Of a stretch of 64,000 bases of DNA, positions 33,942 to 43,673 are shown in pieces (within the stretch, counting starts at the first letter, position 1; the number at the start of each line of letters is the position of its first letter). This DNA comes from Microcyclospora pomicola (lineage: Eukaryota > Ascomycota > Dothideomycetes > Capnodiales): the NCBI GenBank assembly GCA_002786065.1, contig NHNY01000015.1, positions 248,001-312,000 of the forward strand, read 5' to 3'. The notes under the pieces are model-generated. The model had not been told where the DNA came from and did no database searches. It saw only the letters and a list, made by a program, of their open reading frames with translations. Made by a program: the position numbers and the translations under genes.

Positions 33942-33966
33942 TTCGTAAGGTACCTTATCTTACGAA
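33942..33966. repeat. Inverted repeat TTCGTAAG / CTTACGAA with inner palindrome
   Basis: Eight-base arms at 33942-33949 and 33959-33966. A second palindrome, AAGGTACCTT (33947-33956), overlaps the left arm. Confidence 0.7.
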
Positions 33967-34837
33967 GTGGCGCAAGAGACTGATGAATTGGTGCAGCGAG
34001 TTACTCGAGTCTGTCCCGAGCGACATTTGCTTTATTACTTGATCCAAGGTCGAGAACTCGAAGCTTGAGCATAGACGGATTCTCATATCCTCATAAAGCG
34101 ACAGCGTCGTCTCGATGAGCCGGTCCAGTCTGTTACAAAGAGAAGAGAAGGGAAGTCTTGTAAGGTCGCCAGCCCTAGACAGAAACACATCGTTCTCAAT
34201 GTCAAGTAGGACAACCGCCACGCTTCTACGGTCTTTCAGACGCTACGGCAGAAGACAATGAAGACGACGGCATCTCGAGAATCAGATCCTTGGCATGAGC
34301 GTGAAAGACATAAAGGACGTGATTTTCTCCTCAATGCTTCACTTGAAAGGAATGTCGCGTGCCAGATGCAGGAGAGAACCTCTCAGTGCGCGATGGGATG
34401 TGCCCGACATGAACTCGAACTACGGTCGTTCTATGATGTCAGCCCAACTTGAGCTTGAACATAAAACTCACCTCATGCACTCTACCGTAGTCTCTATGCA
34501 TCTTGACATCAGAAGACTGACCATATTATGGGTCATGCTAACAGTGGTATTGGTGTGTTTGCTGCATCGGGTTAAAAACAGCGTCTGCAACCGTGTTCCA
34601 GCGCGTCGGTGTCGTCATTAGTGCACCGCTTACCCTGGCACACATCCGGCGCTCGTCCCGCAGCTACCTGCCTCTTTCTTTTCGGCCCAATATCTCTTTG
34701 TTGCACACCCTTGTATAACATAGCCTCGAGCTTCATCGAGGGACTTGCGTCTCTTCTGCCAGCTCAGAAGTGTGTCGTCGGACTTTTGGATCTACACACG
34801 CATCTCGCAACTGCATAGCATACGCGCTGAAGCTACA

Positions 34838-37800
34838 ATGGCGCCCAAACGCACCAAGGCGCCGAGCTCCAGTCAGCCCGTGGACTCCAAGCCTGTCCGC
34901 GCTTCGGGCAGGAAACGCAGGCATAGTGACGCATCCAATGCTTCAGAGCTAAGCACTGCTTCGGCTCCAGCAGCTACGGCTGCCAAGCGTCAGAGGAAGA
35001 GCAAGAAAGTGGAAGAGGTTATTGTGGAGGAGGATGGCGAAGATATATTAGTAGATGGTGATGCTGAGGTGGCAGGAGGTGAAGTTGTCGAGCATGACAT
35101 CCTGGAGGACAACATCGATGTTCACCCCTCTTCAGAAGCGAGGCACGTTCACTTCGGTTCCACCATTGATGGAGAAGGCGAGGAAGCTTCTACCGCGACA
35201 CACGTCACCCCTCACCCCAACAAGAGGATGTCGCTGGTCAAACGTCGCATCACGGAGTCGCCAGGCACCAGCAAACGGTACAAGACCACCATCCGCTCCT
35301 CTTTGCCCCCGCAGTGGTCTCAAGGCGAGAGTACCACCACACAAATCTCACCTCCATCACAAGAGTTCAATTTCGCGCCATTAAACGAAGTGCTTGAAAC
35401 TCGTATACGCCAACGCAAGAGCAATGGCAGCTCCCATGGCCAAGTCGAGTTCGATATTGAAGATGATGACATGCTGGTGCTTGAGAAGGAGCCGGAGATT
35501 GCATACGCTCAACAGCTCACCACTCCCCAACGAGGCTTCTCGATCAGATCGCTCTTAGGGTGGTCCACCAACGGCCGCGCCGAAACTCCATCTGTCGACA
35601 CCAAGACCATCTTCCGCGAGACCACGACCACTTCTGAGAGAGTCTCTCTCGGTGCCTCCGCTCAGGCCGAGTGGGACCAAGAACGTCGCAAACTTCAAGA
35701 TGCCATCATGGCGCTCAGCCGTGACGCCAACGATGCGAAGACGAAACTTCAAGTCCTGGAGATGGAACTTCGTGGCTTGGGATTTGGCGAAGAAGAAGTG
35801 GATTCGCATACAATCATTGAAAGCATCCGAGAGTCGTTCATGCGCGTCCGGTCGAGCTTGGAAGAACAACTGGTCGAGACTGTCCCGCAGGATGCATCGT
35901 TTCAAGACATTCTCGAAATCGTCATCGCCAATGTCCACGAGTTTGCGAAGCGCTTGCGCATTCAAAGCGCCGAGATCGAGCAGAAGACTGACCTGATTGC
36001 CGACCTCAGTGCACAGATTCAGGGCCTCATCAATCGACTTGCAGACGCCAAGATCCGTGACTCGGAGCTTGATCTGGTCAACCGCGAGCTTGACCAAGAC
36101 TTGGATGCTCGAAACATCACGATTGTCGATCTCGAAGAGCAGATTGCCGTGCTAACACGGGAACGAGATACACTCCAGACTGATCTGTACGAGAAGCAGG
36201 AGGAGGCTCAGTCTCTGGGAGAAGATCATGCGGATGCCATTAAGAATGTCGAGAAGCTGCAGTCAAGTCTCGAGCACTACCGCTCGGAGGAGCGGAAGTT
36301 GACCATCATGATCACCACAATCGAGAAGAGCCACAGCGAGCTTGTCGCGAGCATGAACAAGGAACGGGAGGAGACTGTGCGCGACCTCGAAGATCGTCTT
36401 GATGAAGAGATGGCTTTGCGTAGTACGGTCGAGAAAGAATCCACCACTCGCCAGACAACCATTACGCGACTTGAGCTTGAGTTGAAGACTCTTGAAGACC
36501 AGTATGATAATCTCCAAGCTCAGCTGGACACTCTCACAGCTGAACGCGATGCCGAACGAACCTCGCGCGAAACCGCCGAGAGTGAATTGGAGGAAACCAC
36601 GGTCCTGGCTGAGGAGTTGAAAGATCAGATCGACGAACTTCGAGGAGAAAGCGTCACGATGGAAAGCAAGATTGAGGAGCTTCGTTTGACAATCGAAGCT
36701 TTGACTGTGAAGTTTCAGACCACGGAAGCTGATCTCGATGATCGCAACGCCGAGCTGACAGAAGTCAATGAGAAGCTCCAAGCACAGGGCAAGGCAGCTA
36801 ACGAGCTACGTGGCAAGTTGTTTGAGGTGCAACAACAGCACCAGAGGGAGCTGGCGGAGTTAAATAAGGTGATGGCGGGTCGCGACGAGGAGTACCAGTC
36901 CGATATGGCGCAGGAAGTCGCTCGTCGCGAAGATGCCGATGCTCTCGTGCAGGAACGTAACGCTACCATCATCACACTCCAGACCGAACTCGACGAGATT
37001 GAGAAGGAGATGCAGGGGCTGTTGAAGGAGCGTGATGAGCGTATCATTGTCTTGGAAGAGGAGGTGGCAGAGTACACTAGCACAATCGATGTCTTGCGGC
37101 GAGATTTGCGCACCCAGGAGACGTCGCTAGCCACGCAGAGGTCGCAGAACAAGAAGGACAGAGAAGAGCTGGAAGCAAGCATTGTCCTACTGCGAACGAC
37201 CATCAAAAAGTACGAGATCACCATCACCCAGCTGGAGCAGACCGAGCTCAACAACACCAGCTTGCATGACTCGGAAATGGAGGATCGCAACACCACTATT
37301 TCTCAGCTCCATGCCGACGTTACCAGCTTCAAGCGTCAAATAGCAGACCTTCAGCTCGTGAAAGCTGGCCTCGAACGACGTGTCGAGCAGGAGGCAGAGC
37401 AAATGCTCGAGCTCCAGAACGAAAAGTTCGACGAGATCGAGACGTTGAAGGCTACCATCCTTGACAAGCAGCAGAAGATCCAAGTCGTTGAGACAAAGGC
37501 TATTGAAGCTGACCGTCGCTGGGAAGAAGTCTTGAGTGCTCGCGACGAGGAGATCGAGGAGCTAAGAAACGACATGAGCACCACGACCACAACCACGACA
37601 GCGGCCATGACGATGATGCAAGAGGCTTTCAGCACCGTACTTGCCAAGTTCAAAGAGCACATCCGCCGTAGCTCAGCCATCAATGCTGACTTGCGAGCCA
37701 AGGTTGAAGCTATCCGGGGCATTGCTGAGATTGACGAGGAAGGATTGCTTGCCGAGGGCGAGGTGGCCATCGAAGAAATTGAGGCGATGGACATCATCGG

Positions 37801-37990
37801 AAAGATGCAGGCCTTCAAGTCCACCACCACTACCACGACTTCGTCTTCATCTGCTCAACGATCATTCCATGCGAAGTCTTCGTCGCAGGCTTCTGCCGTC
37901 ATGAGTTCTGCGAAGAAAGGCCGTGGCCGTAAGAAGAGGCTGCAAGATAGCGGCATCAGTTTGGAGGCGGAGGAAGAGGCTGCTATGTGA
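34838..37990 (+). CDS. Large coiled-coil protein, probably nuclear
   Basis: Single exon, 1050 residues. The N-terminus is basic with several nuclear-localisation-like clusters (APKRTKAP, GRKRRHSD, AKRQRKSKK), then an acidic stretch. From about residue 275 to 900 the sequence is a long heptad-rich coiled coil dominated by Glu, Leu, Arg and Asp. The C-terminus is Ser/Thr-rich and ends with a basic KKGRGRKKR cluster. No motor, ATPase or SMC hinge motif is seen, so it is not an SMC protein. Function is unknown; a structural role at chromatin, nuclear envelope or spindle pole is possible. The ATG at 34838 has the context acaATGg; the frame opens earlier at 34745 but without homology or ATG. Confidence 0.85.
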   Translation: MAPKRTKAPSSSQPVDSKPVRASGRKRRHSDASNASELSTASAPAATAAKRQRKSKKVEEVIVEEDGEDILVDGDAEVAGGEVVEHDILEDNIDVHPSSEARHVHFGSTIDGEGEEASTATHVTPHPNKRMSLVKRRITESPGTSKRYKTTIRSSLPPQWSQGESTTTQISPPSQEFNFAPLNEVLETRIRQRKSNGSSHGQVEFDIEDDDMLVLEKEPEIAYAQQLTTPQRGFSIRSLLGWSTNGRAETPSVDTKTIFRETTTTSERVSLGASAQAEWDQERRKLQDAIMALSRDANDAKTKLQVLEMELRGLGFGEEEVDSHTIIESIRESFMRVRSSLEEQLVETVPQDASFQDILEIVIANVHEFAKRLRIQSAEIEQKTDLIADLSAQIQGLINRLADAKIRDSELDLVNRELDQDLDARNITIVDLEEQIAVLTRERDTLQTDLYEKQEEAQSLGEDHADAIKNVEKLQSSLEHYRSEERKLTIMITTIEKSHSELVASMNKEREETVRDLEDRLDEEMALRSTVEKESTTRQTTITRLELELKTLEDQYDNLQAQLDTLTAERDAERTSRETAESELEETTVLAEELKDQIDELRGESVTMESKIEELRLTIEALTVKFQTTEADLDDRNAELTEVNEKLQAQGKAANELRGKLFEVQQQHQRELAELNKVMAGRDEEYQSDMAQEVARREDADALVQERNATIITLQTELDEIEKEMQGLLKERDERIIVLEEEVAEYTSTIDVLRRDLRTQETSLATQRSQNKKDREELEASIVLLRTTIKKYEITITQLEQTELNNTSLHDSEMEDRNTTISQLHADVTSFKRQIADLQLVKAGLERRVEQEAEQMLELQNEKFDEIETLKATILDKQQKIQVVETKAIEADRRWEEVLSARDEEIEELRNDMSTTTTTTTAAMTMMQEAFSTVLAKFKEHIRRSSAINADLRAKVEAIRGIAEIDEEGLLAEGEVAIEEIEAMDIIGKMQAFKSTTTTTTSSSSAQRSFHAKSSSQASAVMSSAKKGRGRKKRLQDSGISLEAEEEAAM

Positions 37991-38441
37991 GAGGCCACCA
38001 CAGATGGCTTGGATAATGATGGGATTGAGGTTGCAAGAGAGATGCTAGTGAGCACGGTTGGTTGATGGGGTATTTCAGCATTTGAGCATCAGCAGGGTAT
38101 TGATCAACCAACCAGGGTAATATTGTGCGTTGCATGAGCTGGAACTCTTTGGAATAGCGTGCTGTAGTTGCTGTACATCCAACAGACATAATTCTTTGAT
38201 ACCATCTGGTTCCCTTTGTATTCGCACAATCTTATGGTATGTGTTGCATTTATCCATTGTAGTTCCGAAGCATTGGCGGGAAGAGTGTCTGGACCTGAAC
38301 TTTTTGCATGACTTCATCATCTCCAATGGAGCTTCAGTCTTCGATAAATCAATTGGTAAATCATCCCATCGAGTGATCGCCCACCACTCAATCTCTACCA
38401 TACCAGGACCCATGTACGATTTCTCAAAACTCTAGAAAACA
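37991..38441. other. Intergenic, no supported gene
   Basis: 451 bp between two plus-strand genes: 3' flank of the coiled-coil gene and promoter of the next. I see nothing else in it. Confidence 0.5.
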
Positions 38442-39110
38442 ATGGGCTCTTCAGCATCCAAAGCGTCTCGCGCAGCCACCGGCGCAGCAGCTCGGAAATA
38501 TCCTACTCGCTCGCCCTCGACCACCACAGCAGGACCCGGCGCAGCAACGCAGCACGCATCCGTCCAACCCACCAGCAACACTCCTCCACCTCCTCCACCA
38601 CCACCCGCAAGCTCACCCGGCCCCTCCGTCCACCCCTCCCCGCACGCCAGCCCCTCACGCGACGCCGCCATCAACCTCGACGCCAGCGACCCGGACTTCG
38701 CGCAATCCCTCCGCACCCTGGGCCCCGTCCGCCCGACCCCGACCCTCTCACCCTCCAGCACCTTCTCCTCCGCCGCGAACCGCACCAGCAACGGTACCGC
38801 GCCTCCGTCCGCGCCGAACCCCCGCCTCAACCCCGCGATCCTGGTGCTCGAGGCGCGGGCGCGGCTGCAGGAGCGCGCGGACCGCGAGTTCCTTGAGGCT
38901 GGGCGGGCGGGACATGAGGGGCGCGAGTTTTTGGATGTTTATACGATCCAGCGGGTGTTGAGGTTGAGGGACGAGCAGGGGAAGGCGCCGGCGGAGATTG
39001 AGCGTGTGTTGGGGTTGAGGAGGGGGGTGGTGGGGCGGTTGGGGAGACGGGGGGTCGTGACGGGGGTGGATGAGATGGGGAGGGCGGAGAGGGGCGTGGA
39101 TTTGGTTTGA
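38442..39110 (+). CDS. Small protein with N-myristoylation signal and helix-turn-helix-like C-terminus
   Basis: Single exon, 222 residues, very GC-rich. It begins MGSSASKAS: Gly2 and Ser6 fit the N-myristoylation consensus, so it is a likely client of N-myristoyltransferase, whose gene is elsewhere in this window. A Pro/Ser/Thr-rich middle includes a run of about eight Pro. The C-terminal third (REFLDVYTIQRVLRLRDEQ, then APAEIERVLGLRRGVVGRLG) looks like a short helix-turn-helix; proteins of this pattern are common and uncharacterised in filamentous fungi, as far as I recall. Membrane tethering through the lipid is inference. Confidence 0.8.
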   Translation: MGSSASKASRAATGAAARKYPTRSPSTTTAGPGAATQHASVQPTSNTPPPPPPPPASSPGPSVHPSPHASPSRDAAINLDASDPDFAQSLRTLGPVRPTPTLSPSSTFSSAANRTSNGTAPPSAPNPRLNPAILVLEARARLQERADREFLEAGRAGHEGREFLDVYTIQRVLRLRDEQGKAPAEIERVLGLRRGVVGRLGRRGVVTGVDEMGRAERGVDLV

Positions 39111-40449
39111 GAGGGAGGGGATGGGTTGGTTCATAGATGGGGTGAGGGAGTGGGCAATTGGCACTGAGGTCGGCAAGAAGTGGGCTTTGATCGTTGAGGT
39201 CGGACGAAGACTCAGGTCCAGCTACGAGCTCGCGCTGCACCAGACCAGAGATGGCTGGAGGAAGGGCTTCGAAATGAAGGTGCCTATATCTGGCTCTTTG
39301 CTCGCGATTCGATAATCAATCGGGATCAAAGCACCATCGACCCATGATACAGTCCGTGGACGACCGCGCGCGATTGTGTAGCCTGCTGTCTACCGCAGCA
39401 ACAAGAAGCGATCGCCACCGTGTCAGCTCACGCTATAAGACGAACAGTACTTCCGCGACGCCGCAGAAAGGTGGCAGTGCTACAGGTCTCCGAGCGAGGA
39501 GACGAAAAGCAAATGCCTTCACGCATATGTACAACTACTTGTGTTGTGGGATAAATAAAGATGTGGGCACCGCCCCTGTTGTATCATACTGTATTACTGC
39601 CTGAAATGTTCATATTCTGGTATCCTCGTCGTAATCTCCTTTGCAATCTTGACAGATGCATACTTCACTTGAGAAGAACGATTGGAGAATGTCTGGAGAC
39701 TAGTATCATTCTAGATCCTATGCGCGGAAGCGAGGGACTGTGTCCATGCTTCATTTCGGCACCGACCCTGGGAATGCGTCTGTCATCGACGTCCTTCCGT
39801 CCAGCCGCAGAAGTTTCGCAACATTGTAACGCGATAGACAAGGTCAGACTCGACTATGTCTGCTCGGAGCATGGCATCGAGCTAAGTGGTGGACCAGTGT
39901 GCTTTTTTCCGGGCATCCGTAAGAGCCGCAGATGGCATGGTCCTGTCATGTGCCTCCCCCAGAGCGGATACTTTGGATCTTAGAGACAGGCGTGGGTGTT
40001 TGGCTCTTCGCCCATGATGCTCATGGCTGAAGACACTGGTGTTCACTTGGGAGCGTAAGCGAGAGCCTGTGACCTTGGTTTTAGAGAGATGAGTCTGGTG
40101 TCTCCTTCGCTGGAAGCAGTCGTCTTCAGTGTTTCCTGACGCAGAGAGGTGCCGTATGGATGTCGTGGTATCACATCGTCAGTCAAAAGTGAAGTTTCGC
40201 TGAATGGTGGTGAAGTTTTCTTCGCAGTCCGAGCATATGGAGGAGGGCTACTCAGTCAGCGTGCCTGATGTTCTGCAGTTTTCTTATGACAGCGTCGAAT
40301 CGCTCGTCTGCTTGCCGTTCAGGGCTGGTGGTGGCTGAGAGCGAGTCATTACATTTTGCTGGTCTAGATGGTGTCTGGGCAAAATCCCTTTTGGCAAGCC
40401 TGGAGCATGAAAAATCAGCATAGGTCTCCTACTTCATGAGATGATACTC
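39111..40449. other. 1.3-kb intergenic stretch, no supported gene
   Basis: Between convergent 3' ends. Frames up to 140 codons occur on the plus strand but show no domain. I see no repeat. Confidence 0.5.
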
Positions 40450-41660
40450 TTACAGGGGCATAGATTCCCAAGCCGCAAGATCGTCAACAAGTACTCCATC
40501 GAAAGCATCGTATTTTCGCATGAGATCTTCGACGATGACCATATCTCTAAGCACATCTGCTCTGGCTTTACCACTGGTCTGCCCGTTGACGATGTTCTCC
40601 GTGTCCTGCGAGCACAGGTCAAGGGTGACCACAACCCGCGGCATCTCATGTCCATCGATAAGTTGCTTCGACGCGTAGCGCACCACGCCCAGATTCCTGC
40701 CTGCTATAGACCCGGGATCCGCGTGACCGCTCAACACAACGTACTCATCGATCAGCGGCATGATGAGGTCCATGATACACTGCGAGTGCCCAGACGCGCC
40801 CATCCAGTTCGTTTCAATCGCCTCGCCCTGGTACTCCACCAGCCAGTAGGGCAGCGCGGCGCTGAACGGCATCTCGTAGCTGCGCATAAACGCGCTCGCG
40901 CGCGTGTGCACGTTGAGCCATTTGTGCAGGATGATGTCTCGCTGCGTTCTCTGCTCGTCGCCGAGCTGAGACGTGGCAAGGCCGTCGTGGAAGAACTTCT
41001 TCTGGGAGGCATTGTCTTCGAGAGGAATCAATACTTGGAATCCATGGATTTGCGCGTCCGGGGGCGTCTTGTCGTTGTGTTCGATTAGAGCTCTCAAGCC
41101 GTCCATGAAACGCTCCTCGGCGTCTACGTCGTTTGAGTATTCCGGGTCGCCATCGACGGCCCAGACCCGGATTTTGTTTTTAGACGCGCTTTGGACGAAT
41201 GTGATCAGGCCGTTCTTGATGCCAGTCCACTCCTGCGGCGTGATATGAAGATAGACGTCGGTGAGATGTATGTCCCTCACGCTCGTCACGAAAGATCCGA
41301 CATCTTGGCCTAGGAAGATATTGGCGTCCCGGATTCGAATCCCTCGCGAAGGTCGTCGCCGTTCTCCGGCGATACCGCTTCCATCCCACATTACAGGGAT
41401 CTCGTTGTGCAACGAGATATCCGGCCTGGTGGGTGTAACGAGGCAGCGTCTATCTAACCGAGAATGCGGCGCATTCAAGTTGCAAGCTTCGCGCAGAAGT
41501 GCCTACCGGTTCAACCTCCGAAACCTTCGATTCACAACGTCGAAGAGGCATGTCGATACCACACTACAATGGTAAGTTTCATGAATACCAGGAAATACCC
41601 TATTCTTCACGCTGTGGTCAATATAACCAGCGCAGCACCAAACAAGAGTAGCTTGTCCAT
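40450..41660 (-). CDS. Hypothetical signal-anchored TIM-barrel-like protein
   Basis: I read three exons: 41660-41611, 41563-41507 and 41425-40450, with introns of 47 and 81 bp, giving 360 residues. The two short exons code MDKLLLFGAALVILTTAVVS followed by TCLFDVVNRRFRRLNRR. That is one hydrophobic span and a basic cluster, a signal-anchor typical of type II membrane proteins. The rest has the alternating beta/alpha rhythm of a TIM barrel (ISLHNEIPVMWDG, KIRVWAVDGDPEY, IHGFQVLIPLED, PFSAALPYWLVEYQG, MPLIDEYVVLSGHADPG), somewhat like uncharacterised glycosidase-like proteins. No catalytic pair can be named. All three phases agree, which supports the model. It is divergent from the TDP2-like gene with 176 bp between start codons. 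Confidence 0.7.
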
Positions 41661-41836
41661 CACATAGAAGGTACTCTTTCCGAGCACATGTAGTCCGCAG
41701 AGCTGCCCAAGGACTGCTAGTTGCCCTCGCGCTTATCCCAATATACGCTTCAGTCTACTTCCCAACTGGCCTTGAAGCTTAGAGGCATCTCTGTGAGGCC
41801 GACCAACCGTGCAACCGACCGTAACGTTAGCTGAAG
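41661..41836. promoter_or_regulatory. Compact divergent promoter
   Basis: Only 176 bp separate the start codons of the divergent TIM-barrel-like and TDP2-like genes, so the promoters must overlap. No obvious TATA box is seen. Confidence 0.5.
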
Positions 41837-42823
41837 ATGAGTTCTTCACGCAACCGCGCAGCTGGAGAACTTTCCGCCCAGCTATACTTCACGTACAGCG
41901 CAGATGACAACAACTGGCAGGCAGTGGATGGCTCAACCCAGCAGGATGCTTGTGCCTTGGCCCGGCCTATAACACATGTTGCTGTGCATAGTTGGAACAT
42001 CGACTTCATGATGCCATGTGGAGATTCTCGCATGGCCACGGCTATTGGATATCTCAAGTCGTATATCATAGCCAACACTTCTCTGAGGTCGATGGCGAAC
42101 GTAATTATGCTGGCGGAGTGCACAGCCAGCGACCTCGAGATCATTGCAGCGGATCCTTGGGTGCGACAACACTTCAATCTGACAGACGTCAGGCCTACAT
42201 GCTGGAGAACGCACTACGGTACGGTTATGCTGATCGACAAAGGATTGCAGATCGAAAACACTTTTCGCGTGCATTTCTCGAACACGAAGATGGGCCGAGA
42301 CGGGTTATTCGTGGATCTCCAGATGAGTGCACAAGCAGCCAGCGGCAGACTGTTGAGACTGTGCACGACTCATCTTGAATCTCTTGGACCCAATCGAGAT
42401 GAAAGATCTGCCCAGCTTGCATTATGCGCACAGTACATGAAGGAAGAGCATGTCGATGCGGCTGTCCTGGCTGGCGACCTCAACGCTACTCACGCCTCCG
42501 AGCAAACATCACATACTATATGCGGCCTCAAGGATGCCTATCTCGAGCTCGGGGGACGAGTAGATGACGCAAGTGGGCATACATGGGGTCAGCAGGCTCG
42601 TACAGAGTCGCGCGAAATGTTCGGCACTTCTAGGATGGATAAAGTGCTGTATTGTGGCGGAGGAGCGATGCTGAAGACATTTGGGATCTTCGGCGCTGGA
42701 ATCGAAGTAGCAGATCCAGCCGAGAGGCAGAAAATCATGTCCATCGGGTGTGAGAAGGCCTGGATTACGGATCATCTTGGTGTCAAAGCTGTGTTCGAGT
42801 TGAATACCCCAAGTTTTGCGTAG
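41837..42823 (+). CDS. Endonuclease/exonuclease/phosphatase-family protein, TDP2-like
   Basis: Single exon, 328 residues. The Mg-dependent phosphodiesterase fold of the EEP family is clear: HSWNID (Asn54), LAECTAS (Glu94), TTHLES (His179), AGDLNA (Asp214, Asn216) and ITDHLGV (Asp312, His313). In TDP2 the equivalents TWN, LQE, GDxN and SDH remove a topoisomerase-II tyrosyl adduct from DNA 5' ends. The substitutions here (HSWN, LAEC, TDH) keep all catalytic residues. Whether it repairs DNA or cleaves another phosphodiester is not decided by sequence. No signal peptide, which fits a nuclear or cytosolic site. Confidence 0.85.
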   Translation: MSSSRNRAAGELSAQLYFTYSADDNNWQAVDGSTQQDACALARPITHVAVHSWNIDFMMPCGDSRMATAIGYLKSYIIANTSLRSMANVIMLAECTASDLEIIAADPWVRQHFNLTDVRPTCWRTHYGTVMLIDKGLQIENTFRVHFSNTKMGRDGLFVDLQMSAQAASGRLLRLCTTHLESLGPNRDERSAQLALCAQYMKEEHVDAAVLAGDLNATHASEQTSHTICGLKDAYLELGGRVDDASGHTWGQQARTESREMFGTSRMDKVLYCGGGAMLKTFGIFGAGIEVADPAERQKIMSIGCEKAWITDHLGVKAVFELNTPSFA

Positions 42824-43673
42824 ATTATGTCTAGCATGCGGTGCAATTGCAACGTCAACTCCGGTGCAATTTAGGCTAGGTGAAAGGCATAGGGTCTTCA
42901 ATTATGATCTTCAATCCGAGGCTACCTTAACATCATAACGACTGAGGCTCGTTCGTCGATAAGAGTTATAGTTGATGGCGCCGACGGTTTTGGGTGATGC
43001 TGGTGTGAAGCAAGCAAGCTGGCTGCGTTAAGCTCAACAGTGCGATCATACACAACTTGATAACGCCTTTTGCCGGCGGCACATCAGCACACTCACCAGA
43101 GCCATGGACTCAAATGCAAAGGTTGCTGCTACATCTTTCACAGAAGGATTGGAAAGCAAAATAGAGTATGTACGCAGATTCAATTGAGACGTGGTGTTAG
43201 AGAATGATGAGATGGTCCAAGCGTCAATCTGGTTTGCCCTGGCAACGCAACAGCCAAATCTTGGCAATGTTGACCAACGGTGGTGACGCTGTGCGGGATC
43301 TGGCGCCGTCAGCTTGATGCATGAGCCAACGCACCATCCAACTCCCACCGCGATTGGGCAGCATATACTGCACTTCTGCTTTGGCTACATTCCCGGGAGC
43401 AACAATTTGATCACTCACCGACTCCTACGACAATCTTCGCTCACGAACACACATCACACATACCACTACCTACACGCTCGCTACAGTCCCCGCAGATCTT
43501 GGATCCCATCTTCACTATTGTTCGGGCCATCCTGGTCAGGTTGTGAGCGACTGCGCAAGACCGCGACAAGGCAGACCGAGACCCCGATCGAAGGATACCA
43601 TGGATGTGAGCGCAAGACAATAGCGATTCGTCTGCAATCTCGAGCGCCTTGAGCGCAACATAATTTCGCGAAC
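42824..43673. other. Intergenic, promoter and leader of the cytochrome b561-type gene
   Basis: 850 bp. The last 300 bp are CA/CT-rich, like a fungal promoter and leader. No gene is supported. Confidence 0.5.

Larger units (their letters stand above)
33610..34240 (-). pseudogene. Possible decayed or poorly resolved gene, unrecognised
   Basis: Two open stretches follow each other on the minus strand. The first (to about 33955) reads from a possible acceptor ctgccgtag into a leucine-rich helical segment with SVAVVLLDIENDVF and LCNRLDRLIETTLSLYEDM. The second (about 33925-33610) reads LTRKPGVGSKQS and SDFVLDPWTGVFVKVDG. Their composition is protein-like. No ATG opens the first, and only a 39-nt gap, too short for a typical intron, would join them. 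Either a small multi-exon gene or a remnant; no family is recognised. Confidence 0.25.
33140..34837. other. Intergenic stretch with tandem repeats and palindromes
   Basis: A 1.7-kb region, more AT-rich than its neighbours. It holds a 20-bp tandem repeat (33400-33478), two ACCT/AGGT palindromes (33747, 33942) and two adjacent minus-strand open stretches with protein-like composition, listed separately. The right end is the leader of the coiled-coil gene. Confidence 0.5.

Noticed and set aside
39561-39983. A 140-codon plus-strand frame
   Set aside because: No recognisable motif, Cys-rich random look, and no promoter or splice context that favours it.
41325-41350. A tRNA B-box-like GATTCGAATCC
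   Set aside because: It lies in the coding region of the TIM-barrel-like gene, with no matching A box or cloverleaf arms.
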